Source of the DNA: Ruegeria sp. HKCCD7303 | Lineage (GTDB): Bacteria > Pseudomonadota > Alphaproteobacteria > Rhodobacterales > Rhodobacteraceae | Assembly: GCF_013111185.1 (NCBI RefSeq) | Contig: NZ_WVRE01000006.1 | Coordinates: forward strand, 230,684 to 294,683 | Reading direction: 5' to 3' | Length of the DNA: 64,000 nucleotides | Shown: piece by piece, positions 46,973 to 56,108 of the stretch | Layout: the number at the start of each line of letters is the position of its first letter | Numbering within the stretch: position 1 is the first letter of the stretch | Notes under the pieces: generated by a model | What the model was told of the DNA's origin: nothing | The model's input: only the letters and a program-made list of their open reading frames with translations | Database searches by the model: none | Translations under genes and position numbers: made by a program

Positions 46973-48247
46973 TCAGGTTATCGCAGAATATACCTCGGCA
47001 ATTCGCTGGACGGTCCAATAGCAGGCGATGGCTGCGCATCCCACTGCCAAGCCCACACGTGTCGACATCCACAAACTGGCATTCATGCGGTGGCAAATTA
47101 CTAGCGCGGGCCATAACGCTAGAATGATGGCGACCTGGCCAATCTCAACGCCAAGATTGAAAGCAAGCAGGCTCTGCCAGATGTCTGGTGATGTAACTTG
47201 CAAAATCTTGTGCAGCACAAAGCTGAAACCCAGCCCGTGCAACAGACCAATAAGCGAGGTCAGCAGGACCATTTTGGCCTCAGACTTCGCGTTGCTCATG
47301 AACGCAGCGGCGGCCGCAATAACGATTGAAATCGCGATTCCGGTTTCGACGGCGGGAACAAACCACGCGCCTGATGGTACAAACCCGAAAAAGCCAAGAG
47401 ACAACGTGATGCTATGCCCGACAGTAAATCCGGTTGCGCGCAACAATAACGCTCTGAGTGTCTGAGCGCCGATGACCAGACACACAACAAACAGAACATG
47501 ATCCAACCCTTCCAGGATATGACGGATACCTTCCCAGACAAAACTCAGAAAACCTCCGTACCCTGCTTGCTTGATCTCCAAAGGCTCGATCATCAGGCCC
47601 CGAGAGCGGAAAATCTGTGGTGTTTCAGATGCGTAGTCGAGAATGAGGTTGGCCGTTTGATCCTGACCCGGCAGGCCGGGGTCCAGCACATTGGCAATGC
47701 TGTATGATTGGACTGGGCGGTCACTCTTGTAGTTCAGGACAAGATCGACAATCGTGTCACCGACGTAGAGCGGTGGCGCAAGGTCTGTTTCAAATTCAAC
47801 GGCTCTTTGAGCTTCGTCCAAAGTCGCAAATCCGGGCTCATTTCCTACCCGATGCAAGCGAATTGCCTCAACCATTCCCCTGAGACGCTGATGATCGATC
47901 GACAGATGCAAGCCGTCCTCGGCCAATTGCCCCAATCCTTTGGGATCGTTCATAAAAGCCTGCAAGTCGACAAAGTGGACCAATAGACCATCACGCATGG
48001 CATTTGTCGTAAATGGTGCAGCTTCCGGCAGGGCATCGCCGTCGGTGTTGCCAAGCTTATCCGCAACCAAATAGGGCATGGGCGTACGCATGTAGATTCG
48101 CAAGCCGTCCTCGGTATGCTCGATATGCGAAATTCGAACGTTGAGGTTCAGTAGAAAATGCGCCGAGGCAGATAGAGCCAGAGACAAAAGCAAGGTGACA
48201 ACCAAGATGCCTAAAGCACAGTGTTTTTGTCTTAGACACTTACGCAT
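46973..48247 (-). CDS. HupE/UreJ-family membrane protein
   Basis: 424 residues. Signal peptide 1-29, a periplasmic region to about residue 240, then six or seven membrane helices with conserved HupE/UreJ His motifs: RHILEGLDHVLF, VGHSITL, LHGLGFSFVL and NLGVEIGQV. Classical HupE/UreJ proteins transport nickel or cobalt for hydrogenase or urease, but no such enzymes are nearby, and this long form with its own extracytoplasmic region belongs to a poorly studied branch. Its start overlaps the 599-residue gene by eight bases. Confidence 0.82.
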   Translation of the reverse strand: MRKCLRQKHCALGILVVTLLLSLALSASAHFLLNLNVRISHIEHTEDGLRIYMRTPMPYLVADKLGNTDGDALPEAAPFTTNAMRDGLLVHFVDLQAFMNDPKGLGQLAEDGLHLSIDHQRLRGMVEAIRLHRVGNEPGFATLDEAQRAVEFETDLAPPLYVGDTIVDLVLNYKSDRPVQSYSIANVLDPGLPGQDQTANLILDYASETPQIFRSRGLMIEPLEIKQAGYGGFLSFVWEGIRHILEGLDHVLFVVCLVIGAQTLRALLLRATGFTVGHSITLSLGFFGFVPSGAWFVPAVETGIAISIVIAAAAAFMSNAKSEAKMVLLTSLIGLLHGLGFSFVLHKILQVTSPDIWQSLLAFNLGVEIGQVAIILALWPALVICHRMNASLWMSTRVGLAVGCAAIACYWTVQRIAEVYSAIT

Positions 48248-50039
48248 TTGGATCGCGAGCCTCGATTACAGTTAGTCCATTCAGTTTCCATTGACCGGCT
48301 TCCGGCACGATCTCGATCAGCGCCCGAAACGTTACAGCACGTATGTGGGCGTGCCCCCAATGGCCCCCTTCTGCCTGCACCGACCATTTAACCAACGTCT
48401 GAAAGCCGCCCGGTTCAGAGATCGGATCGAGACGCTCCAATTCTGGACTGCCAATATCAGTTGCTGCGGCGAGGCTGCCCCCCGGCGTGCGGATCGTGAG
48501 GCCCCGTTCAATCTCTGCTGCGATGTCGTCCAAAGACGCCGCAGTTACAATTGGCGTCAGTTCTGCCTTTCTCGCGGTCGGCGTCGTTTCCAAATTCACT
48601 GTGTTCAAATTCTCGATCATCGAACGCAAAATGCCTGCCGCAGTCTGCGGATCGGGAGGCGACGCGTTCCGCCAGGCCAATGCCGTAAAAGATCCAGAGA
48701 AATAGACGGTTGCCGGGACAGCGAAAATCAAGACTGCAAGACTGACGCGTTTTAGGACTTTTCCTGTGCCTGCCAGCACCAAAAGCAGCGATACGGCGCT
48801 AATGATCCCTGTAGCCCAAGCTAGCCCGGGCCTTGACTCTTCTGGCCGTACTACGGGTATTTGCGAGACCGATTTTCTTTCATATTTCAGTAGGTGGTTT
48901 TGCCAGTGGAATTTCGGGTCCACAGGGGTCACCGCCCCGAAAAATGGTCCGGCAACGTCGTTGGAAATCGTTGCAACACGGGAAATCTTTTCATCAAACA
49001 TGTCCCATGTGACCGTCACGTGTTCAGGAAGGTCCGCCAAAGGAAAAGATAGGATCGCTCCAACAAATGCATTGTTCGAGGACACTTCCTTTCCGGGTTC
49101 GACAACCTGAAAACCCTTTGACGTTAGCGTCAAAAGCTCTGCCGTTGCTATTGCCGGCTGAGCGGGTTTTCCATCGATGGACACCGCATTACGCGACGAC
49201 AAAAGTTTTGCGGCCCTTTTTGTAATCTTTGCGCCGTGTTGTGGCGAAAGCTTATCGCCCACCCCGACTGTTTCATCAATCCAAGGTGCCAATTCGTGCA
49301 ATCGGATCAGGGTTTCATGCCGAACTTCCCGCGGCTCAATATATAGAAAGGTCGATGTCCCATCCTGGTTTTTTCGATTCAGGTTTTTAGCGGAGAACCG
49401 GGAATACCAAGGATCAGCCCAGTGAATTTTCAATTCTGCCGGTTTTGAAAGGAACTTGAAATCCGTGACCGGAACGTCCCGATCAAAGACCTGCATACCG
49501 ATGGTCGCAAGCGGTTCACCTTCCCGCGACGGTGGCAGAATAGTCAGCGTTTTGGGGTTTGGGGACAGAAACGGGTAGAACACGTTGACGAACAAGACGC
49601 GTGGATCGGTTGGCGGACTGGGAACAATTTGGCCAGAGAACGGATCACGCTGACCCGCAAGCGGCGACGCACGGTCTATACGCTTTCTGTATTCCACTTT
49701 TCTGATCTCAGGCGAAAGCGCCGGCCCATCACCTATAATAACTGACAGACCCAGGCTTTCATCGTGTTCAGGACTTTGCTTCAGACGACGCCCATTTCCC
49801 CCATGATCTGGCACCCATCGCTGGGGTAACAAACCTGCAAAAAGCGAGACATCGTCGACGTAGATTTCAAGATCCAAATAAACGCCATCCTCTTTGACAT
49901 GAAAGATGGCGATGTTGGGTGCGACCTCGGACCCGTTGAATAGAACTACATCTGCCAAAACAGTCTGCGTGCTAGCGGCAAAAAAACCGAGCACCAGCAG
50001 TTGTCGATTCAGATACCGCCAAACTTGAATGTTATTCAC
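48240..50039 (-). CDS. Unknown envelope protein partnered with the HupE/UreJ-like protein
   Basis: 599 residues. Signal peptide (cleaved after VLA, residue 29), a large periplasmic part to residue 404, two membrane helices (406-425 and 431-453), then a second exported or cytosolic domain of about 145 residues ending KLNGLTVIEARD. No domain recognised; LKIHWADPWYSRFS and VTVTWDMFDEK suggest beta-sandwich character. It overlaps the HupE-like gene by eight bases and is read first, so the two are surely co-expressed and probably form one complex. Confidence 0.75.
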   Translation of the reverse strand: MNNIQVWRYLNRQLLVLGFFAASTQTVLADVVLFNGSEVAPNIAIFHVKEDGVYLDLEIYVDDVSLFAGLLPQRWVPDHGGNGRRLKQSPEHDESLGLSVIIGDGPALSPEIRKVEYRKRIDRASPLAGQRDPFSGQIVPSPPTDPRVLFVNVFYPFLSPNPKTLTILPPSREGEPLATIGMQVFDRDVPVTDFKFLSKPAELKIHWADPWYSRFSAKNLNRKNQDGTSTFLYIEPREVRHETLIRLHELAPWIDETVGVGDKLSPQHGAKITKRAAKLLSSRNAVSIDGKPAQPAIATAELLTLTSKGFQVVEPGKEVSSNNAFVGAILSFPLADLPEHVTVTWDMFDEKISRVATISNDVAGPFFGAVTPVDPKFHWQNHLLKYERKSVSQIPVVRPEESRPGLAWATGIISAVSLLLVLAGTGKVLKRVSLAVLIFAVPATVYFSGSFTALAWRNASPPDPQTAAGILRSMIENLNTVNLETTPTARKAELTPIVTAASLDDIAAEIERGLTIRTPGGSLAAATDIGSPELERLDPISEPGGFQTLVKWSVQAEGGHWGHAHIRAVTFRALIEIVPEAGQWKLNGLTVIEARDPNA

Positions 50040-50285
50040 CCTCGAAATTCAACAATGCCCACAGTTCTACGCGCGATCCTACCTTAGTGCCCTTCCGAGC
50101 AAACCGATTTGGGCCGACGACATACCGCAATGACTGAAAATGGACATAGGCTCCGCAGTCTCTGGGCTGGTTTCACAAGCCTTGGCGACAATAGCACCCG
50201 CGCAACTTGAACCGGACGCAACCCGTGGCTTTATAAGATTTCCCAGTTTCACATACAGCCGGGCAAGACCGCATCGCCTACCTTG

Positions 50286-51479
50286 TTATTGATCCGGCAT
50301 TGGCGGTGGCGTGTAACCCTCCCATTTGCCCGCTTTGACTTTGTCTGACGGTTCTTTTTCTTTTGAACGCGGGGCATTGATGTACTCGTCGCTCACAGAT
50401 GGTGGTAGCACATAGTCGTCAACACTCGCTTCCCGAACAACGATCTGGTCTTTGGTCACGTTGATCACCTGAAGATCCCGTGCGAGCGTGAGTGGTCCAT
50501 CGTACGTCGATCGGACGCCTTCCAAAATCGCCTGGTAGTTTTCGGGCGAAAGAACAGAGTGATAGCCCAGCGCCATACGCGGTTCGACCGCGGACATCAC
50601 TTTGCCAAAGGCCGCGGGTTCGGTATGAACGCGGGTGGCAACATAGGTCGCCTGTTTCATATCCCAGCCAAAGTACGGGGCCAGTGCATCAGGTGGAAGA
50701 AACGCCTCATGAGAAGCGATGTCCGCTCCTTTGGCATATTCGACATACCATTTGTTCGGGTAAGTATCTCCGCCGAAGACGTATTTCAGTCCATTCCATT
50801 CCAAAGAATAACTCACCGAGCCATCTAAGCTGTGGATCGCAGGCCAGGAACGGATCGTGACGTCGTTCTCCTGATAAACGATCTCGTTTTCCTGCATGTA
50901 ATCGAATTCAGTGACTTCAAGCTTGGCGCCATCATCCGGCAGCGCTCCCGTACGTGTGGCCAGATCCCAAGCATAGGCTTTTGACATGCCCTCAACATAG
51001 GCTTTGGTGCCCAGTTCATCTTCTGATCCGGACGGGCCGAAGATGCGGAGCGGAGTGTATCTTCCCGACAGCCACCCCCCAACATGCAAACCCATGAAGT
51101 CTCCAACATGGTCGACATGCAAATGGCTGAAGAAAACCTTATCGATCTTGGCAAAATCCGGTCGCAGCGAGAATAAGTTTCCGGTGGCACCAGTTCCAAC
51201 ATCAAACAGAAAAACTTCGCCGTTCCCAAGTTCGACATAAAACGAAATCGAAACGGCCGCCTTGGTTTGGTTTGGCATCCCGGTCCCCAATGCCGTGATA
51301 CGCATCTCATCCTCAGCAAGGACTTCGGTGTTTGGGAAGTACGATGCGGGATAGACACCGTTTTCGATTTCAGAGGCGCTTCGACCGGTCGGCAATGCGT
51401 TTTGCGCCAAAGCGGAGCCAGCCAAAATGAGACTTAACGCGAGAAACGTATAGGTTGCGGATTTTGTGATGCTATTCAT
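50286..51479 (-). CDS. Periplasmic metallo-beta-lactamase-fold hydrolase
   Basis: 397 residues, signal peptide 1-25 (cleaved after ALA). The metal motif is complete: His119, His121, Asp123, His124 in SHLHVDHVGD, later His216 (PAIHSLDGS) and Asp in GGDTYPNK. ITALGTGMPN near residue 61 is tRNase-Z/arylsulfatase-like. Related extracytoplasmic enzymes are annotated as arylsulfatase-type or guanitoxin GntH-like; neither is shown here. It is divergent from a TetR-type regulator, 124 bases apart, and close to a classical arylsulfatase gene. Confidence 0.82.
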   Translation of the reverse strand: MNSITKSATYTFLALSLILAGSALAQNALPTGRSASEIENGVYPASYFPNTEVLAEDEMRITALGTGMPNQTKAAVSISFYVELGNGEVFLFDVGTGATGNLFSLRPDFAKIDKVFFSHLHVDHVGDFMGLHVGGWLSGRYTPLRIFGPSGSEDELGTKAYVEGMSKAYAWDLATRTGALPDDGAKLEVTEFDYMQENEIVYQENDVTIRSWPAIHSLDGSVSYSLEWNGLKYVFGGDTYPNKWYVEYAKGADIASHEAFLPPDALAPYFGWDMKQATYVATRVHTEPAAFGKVMSAVEPRMALGYHSVLSPENYQAILEGVRSTYDGPLTLARDLQVINVTKDQIVVREASVDDYVLPPSVSDEYINAPRSKEKEPSDKVKAGKWEGYTPPPMPDQ

Positions 51480-51603
51480 TGATCCCCCCTACTTTGCTAG
51501 GCGCTTCGGAGAACACGATGTCGTGAACTCCTGGTTCACCATAGACTTATCTACGGTACTCCCATAGACTGCTCTATGTCAAACAAAGAATGCTAAAATC
51601 TGA

Positions 51604-52173
51604 ATGTCCGAAACTGTTACCCGAGCGTCACCTAGAAACGCTGCAACCAAAGAAGATTGGATTTTGCTGGCATACAAGTTGCTCAACGAGGGCGGAGTCT
51701 CCGCCATAAAGATCGTGCCTATGGCAAAGCGACTTAACCTGACCAGCGGCAGCTTCTACTGGCATTTCAAAAATGTCCGGGAGCTTCTGGACGAAGTGCT
51801 CAGATATTGGGAGCAAGAGTTGACGGACAATGTGATCGAAAAAGCAAAAGCGTTTGAAGGCTCACCTGAAGACCGCATTCTCCTACTCATGAAGAAGGTC
51901 ATTGAAGAAAATGCAGCCGTGCCTGATCACGCCGTTTCAGTCTGGGCGAACACTGATCAAAAAGTGAAAGCAACGTATCAAAGAACCATCGGCAAACGCT
52001 TCCGATTCGCCGCATGGATGTTTGAACAAGCCGGGTTTTCAGTTGAAGACGCGAAATCACGCGGACGGCTTATGGTTACATCACTAATGGGTGACTCTTC
52101 GACTGGCCTGAAAGAACAAGGCAATTGGGAAGAGGTAATAGAACGGGAACACGCTATCCTGATCGGGAAATAG
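51604..52173 (+). CDS. TetR-family transcriptional regulator
   Basis: 189 residues. The N-terminal HTH is AYKLLNEGGVSAIKIVPMAKRLNLTSGSFYWHFKN, a good TetR match, with a helical ligand domain behind it. It is divergent from the metallo-beta-lactamase-fold gene and convergent with the arylsulfatase gene, so it probably regulates one or both. Confidence 0.88.
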   Translation: MSETVTRASPRNAATKEDWILLAYKLLNEGGVSAIKIVPMAKRLNLTSGSFYWHFKNVRELLDEVLRYWEQELTDNVIEKAKAFEGSPEDRILLLMKKVIEENAAVPDHAVSVWANTDQKVKATYQRTIGKRFRFAAWMFEQAGFSVEDAKSRGRLMVTSLMGDSSTGLKEQGNWEEVIEREHAILIGK

Positions 52174-52408
52174 ACGATCAAAATTTCCAGAACGGCGAAA
52201 TACTGGCCAATTTCAAGTCTGGCAATCAGTGCAGTTAGTGTCCGTCGCCATGTTATTTTGGGGCTATTGGTGGTCTGATTTAGGTTCGGGACTCATAGCC
52301 TGTAAACGACGAGCACTGCGAGTGCTAAAACCCTTCCAAACACTCCATTCTTGGTCACAAGTTGAGGTGTTGCGTGGATCCATTGAGCCCACCGAGCAAA
52401 GCTACCGT

Positions 52409-53845
52409 TCAGTTTTCATGCGGTTCATAAGGGTCTGGCGCCCCTGGAGGGATTGGTGGGTATTTTTCGAACGTAGCGATGTGTTCCTGCAATTGAGGCA
52501 GCGCCTTTTCGGCCGCCCATGTGTGCGGAAAAAGTACGCTTTCACGCTCATGTGGATCGTTCAAAAGATTGTAGACCCTTGGCGTGTCGAAGGACTCTGT
52601 CGCTCCGAAGGCCGTCGTATTCTCTTTGAAAAGAACCTTCCAATCCTTCCATTTGACGCCAAAAATCTGTTCCCCCATGTAAACGATCACGCCTTCTCGG
52701 TTCGAGTTTGGCTGGGCACCCAGAAAGAACCCGGATTGATCGATGCCATCAAAGGCTCTGTCTTCAGGCACCTTGCCACCTGCAAACGCTGCAAGTGTTG
52801 GGTAGAGGTCCATCGAGTGGACGATATCGTTGCTTTCTGAACCTGCGGGAATCTTTCCCGGCCACTTAATCGCGAATGGCACGCGCATGCTGCCTTCAAG
52901 GCTGGTGAAGAGAGTGCCCCGCCATGGCCCGGCCGTACCATGCACCGCCGGGACCGGTGACACGTTGGCGTTTCCAACCGGCAGAGCTTCAGGGCCGTTG
53001 TCAGCAGTAAAGATCACCACCGTGTTGTCCGAAATGCCCGCACTTTCAAGCGCATCGACTATCCGACCGATGTAGGTGTCTGTCTGCCGCAATATGTCCG
53101 CCCAAACGCCTTTCCCAGTGGCTCCGTCAAACTCTTTGGACACGATATTTGGATAGTGTGTTTGAGTGTAGGCAAGATAAACGAAAAACGGCGCCTCTTC
53201 CTTGCTCTTGTCTTCGATGAAACGGATAGCCTTCTTTGTCAGGTCACCGTCTATCTCGCCGCGATAGTCCAGGTCGTAGTCCCGCGCCACAGTCGCAGGT
53301 TTGCCCGCAACACCCTGCATGACAACAGGTTCTTCCATGTTTGCGTCGGCAAAGCCCGGGAGCGAGCGCCAAACGGTTACATCAGTAGTCTCAACACCGT
53401 AAAACACATCGAAACCCTGGTTCGTGGGATAGCGCCCTTCAGTCCAGCCGAGGTGCCATTTTCCATACATGGCCGTGTTATATCCTGCGTCCTTGAGCAT
53501 CTCGGCCATAGTGATCTCCCATTGAGTCAGACCGTAGACACCGCCGCCCAGAGGGACTGTATGGTTACCGCTTCTGATGCCATAGCGCCCCGTCATGGTT
53601 GCTGCGCGAGAGGGAGTGCACTGACTTTCAACATTGAAGTTTGTAAGCCTCAATCCCTCAGCGGCCAGCGCGTCCATTTCAGGAGTGGCCGTTCCACGGA
53701 TTATGCCGCCACCGTTAAATCCCGGTTCACCCCAACCGAAGTTATCAAGAAATATGAAAACGATATTCGGCTTGTCCTGAGCTGAGGCGGTAGTGCCGAC
53801 CAGAAAAGACAGCAACAGCAGGATTATTGGATAAAACAGAGTCAT
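52409..53845 (-). CDS. Arylsulfatase, formylglycine-dependent
   Basis: 478 residues from ATG at 53845, which has GGGGGAG upstream and gives a signal peptide (MTLFYPIILLLLSFL, cleaved after ASA); a longer frame adds 74 codons without a leader. Cys76 in QCTPSRAATMTGR is the residue converted to formylglycine; metal ligands include Asp34-Asn35 (FLDNFGWG) and FTADNGPE. The second Asp of the usual DD pair is Asn. Cleaves sulfate esters in the periplasm. It would need a formylglycine-generating enzyme encoded elsewhere. Confidence 0.9.
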   Translation of the reverse strand: MTLFYPIILLLLSFLVGTTASAQDKPNIVFIFLDNFGWGEPGFNGGGIIRGTATPEMDALAAEGLRLTNFNVESQCTPSRAATMTGRYGIRSGNHTVPLGGGVYGLTQWEITMAEMLKDAGYNTAMYGKWHLGWTEGRYPTNQGFDVFYGVETTDVTVWRSLPGFADANMEEPVVMQGVAGKPATVARDYDLDYRGEIDGDLTKKAIRFIEDKSKEEAPFFVYLAYTQTHYPNIVSKEFDGATGKGVWADILRQTDTYIGRIVDALESAGISDNTVVIFTADNGPEALPVGNANVSPVPAVHGTAGPWRGTLFTSLEGSMRVPFAIKWPGKIPAGSESNDIVHSMDLYPTLAAFAGGKVPEDRAFDGIDQSGFFLGAQPNSNREGVIVYMGEQIFGVKWKDWKVLFKENTTAFGATESFDTPRVYNLLNDPHERESVLFPHTWAAEKALPQLQEHIATFEKYPPIPPGAPDPYEPHEN

Positions 53846-54292
53846 GCAGAAGCTCCCCCAAAAATACAACTTCGTCGACATTGGCGAAAAAATGGACCAA
53901 GGGTCAAGACTGGCGCCCCTTGTGGGCTCGCAACGGCCTTGCGGCGATGAAGCTGACCAAATTTGGTTCTGCTCCCGATAGCAGCCATCGCCAGATTTGC
54001 GATGCTCCCGGCTGTTCAACACCTTGACCCAATGTGTCGACATTCTTGCCCCACAGTAGTCGTTCACACAAATCGGACTGACCGACCGCTCCGTACCAAG
54101 TCTGACACATCCACATGTTGAGTTTCTTAGCTTTGCTTACTGAAACTGCGACGATGCATGTGCATCACCACCGGTGCGATCACCGGCTGGAGAACCCACT
54201 TGGATTGACAATTAAGCAACAAGAAAAGCCGCAGGCAGTAAGGCAAGATGCCCAACATCAATCTGGATCAGTTTAAGTAGTTCTGAATTCCA
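53846..54292. other. 447-base region without a convincing gene
   Basis: Between the arylsulfatase start and the flavin-oxidase stop. Open frames here have no ribosome binding site or family. A ten-codon stub MPNINLDQFK then TAG at about 54248-54280 resembles the edge of a lost gene. Otherwise nothing identifiable. Confidence 0.45.
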
Positions 54293-55708
54293 TCACGTAG
54301 GCAAGATATTGTGGTTGACCCTGAACAAGTTGTCGGGGTCATAGTTACCCTTGATCTTGGAAAGCTTCTCACCGTTTTCACCATATGCTCCGGCCATGTG
54401 GTCCGCTTCGTCTTCGGGCATGAAGTTGACATATGCACTTCCGCTCGCGTGCGGTTGCATCTGGTCGTAAAGCTCTCGCGCCCAATCAATACATTCGGCA
54501 TCCTTGCCGGGGTCTTCCCAACGCGTGTGAACATTCATGATGAAATGGGCGGATCTTTGGGGATAGGCGGTCGAACCGGCCTGAACACGTGCCATTGCGC
54601 CACCCACATGGGCAATAAAGACTTCACACGCCGGGTCTGGAAGACTGGAAATCGCTTTCAGAAGTCCTGAGATTGCGTCCGAAGAAAGTGCATCGAAATC
54701 GTGGCTTTTCCAGTAATTCCTGGCACCTGGTGTCAACAACGGGTCGAAGGCGGCCTGCCAATCTACGAACTTATGGGGCGAGATCACATCGACAATAGGT
54801 TCACCAAGCGCGCGCAATGCCGTCATGGCTTTTTCACCTTCGTCCATCGGTCCGCTGTAGCAGGCTGCAAAGATCAGCACCTCTCGCCCATGCCACTCAG
54901 CTGGCAAGAACGGTAGAGGGGGCGCTTTTCGCATCACGCTCCAGACGGTCAGCTCATCCGGGGAAGTGTCAGCAATCTTAGCAAATTCTGCGAGGAGCTC
55001 TGACGCATTTTCTATCGGATGAACAATGAGGCCAGACAAAACATCGGGTCCGAGTTCATGCAGCTGGAACTCGAATGAGGTCACAACACCGAAGTTCCCA
55101 CCCCCGCCGCGGATGGCCCAGAAAAGTTCAGGGTGGCTTGCGGGCGAGGCGGTTACAATGGCACCGTCCGCAGTCACGACCTCCGCTGAGAGCAGGTTAT
55201 CGATCGTCATGCCAAATTTCCGAGTGGTCCATCCAAAGCCGCCGCCAAGCGTGAGGCCTGCGATACCCGTAGTCGAATTGATGCCAACGGGAACGGCAAG
55301 TGCATGTGCCTGAGTTTCGCGATCTACGTCTCCTAGCAGCGCTCCAGGCGCAACCCGAGCAGTCTTGGTGACGGGGTCGACGTGCACGGACCGCATCTGG
55401 GACAGATCGAGCATTACAGTTTCATCTGCAACAGCGTGACCAGCAATCTGATGTCCACCAGAGCGAACAGACATAACGAGGCCGGCGTCCCGAACAAAGT
55501 TCACGGCCTTCTGCACGTCACTGGCCCCCAGCGCGCGGATTACGAAGCCTGGGTAACGTTCGAACATGCTGTTCCACGTTGTTCTTGCATCCTCATATTC
55601 AGGGGAGCCCTTCTGATAAACCCCGCCACGAAGCGCTGCATCAAGAGCGCCCAACGCGTCTTGCTCCACTGTTGCCGTACCACCGTCGAGTGTTTTCAGA
55701 TCAAACAT
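54293..55708 (-). CDS. FAD-linked oxidase, berberine-bridge-enzyme type
   Basis: 471 residues. The PCMH-type FAD domain shows VRSGGHQIAG with His86 as covalent flavin site, GALLGDVDRET, and GLTLGGGFGWTTRKFG; the Cys needed for a second covalent bond is absent, so the flavin is single-linked. The C-terminal BBE segment NYDPDNLFRVNHNI is intact. No signal peptide. Family members oxidise sugars or alkaloid-like alcohols. Substrate unknown. It lies upstream of nothing on its strand but follows DUF4242 and the cyclase genes. Confidence 0.88.
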   Translation of the reverse strand: MFDLKTLDGGTATVEQDALGALDAALRGGVYQKGSPEYEDARTTWNSMFERYPGFVIRALGASDVQKAVNFVRDAGLVMSVRSGGHQIAGHAVADETVMLDLSQMRSVHVDPVTKTARVAPGALLGDVDRETQAHALAVPVGINSTTGIAGLTLGGGFGWTTRKFGMTIDNLLSAEVVTADGAIVTASPASHPELFWAIRGGGGNFGVVTSFEFQLHELGPDVLSGLIVHPIENASELLAEFAKIADTSPDELTVWSVMRKAPPLPFLPAEWHGREVLIFAACYSGPMDEGEKAMTALRALGEPIVDVISPHKFVDWQAAFDPLLTPGARNYWKSHDFDALSSDAISGLLKAISSLPDPACEVFIAHVGGAMARVQAGSTAYPQRSAHFIMNVHTRWEDPGKDAECIDWARELYDQMQPHASGSAYVNFMPEDEADHMAGAYGENGEKLSKIKGNYDPDNLFRVNHNILPT

Positions 55709-55823
55709 GCGTAAGCCTCCCTATTGTCAGGTCGGGCTTCTTGCAGCGCTGCCTCAGTCGATTTTTTTCCGTCGCGTGGTCCCGCGAAGGCGTTTCACTG
55801 AATTGGGAAAATAATGTTGCAGG

Positions 55824-56081
55824 TCAGGCAAAAATTCCCGGGTCGATGCGATCCACAGGTGTTATCACGTCGGCGGGAATGTTCAGGCGTTCGGCCGCCT
55901 TTCTCAGGCTTTCCTCATCCGGGGCTTCATACAAGCAGTAGGTTTTGCGCTTATCTGCACTGAGAAACGAAAAAATCCACTCGACGCCGACTTCGTCATT
56001 GATCTCTTTGATGTGAATTTTGTCATCGTCTGTAACGTTTAGTTGCTCGGCAAAATTTCTTTCAATTATGTACCTTGGCAT
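55824..56081 (-). CDS. DUF4242 protein (SCO4226-like)
   Basis: 85 residues, a small ferredoxin-like beta-alpha domain: MPRYIIERNFAEQL, KTYCLYEAPDEESLRKAAER and a short tail. DUF4242 proteins include the nickel-binding SCO4226. It lies 27 bases after the large cyclase gene on the same strand, an association I believe recurs in other genomes. The ribosome binding site is weak (GGGGGACTTC). Confidence 0.8.
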   Translation of the reverse strand: MPRYIIERNFAEQLNVTDDDKIHIKEINDEVGVEWIFSFLSADKRKTYCLYEAPDEESLRKAAERLNIPADVITPVDRIDPGIFA

Positions 56082-56108
56082 GAAGTCCCCCAGACCAGAT
56101 TTTTTACC

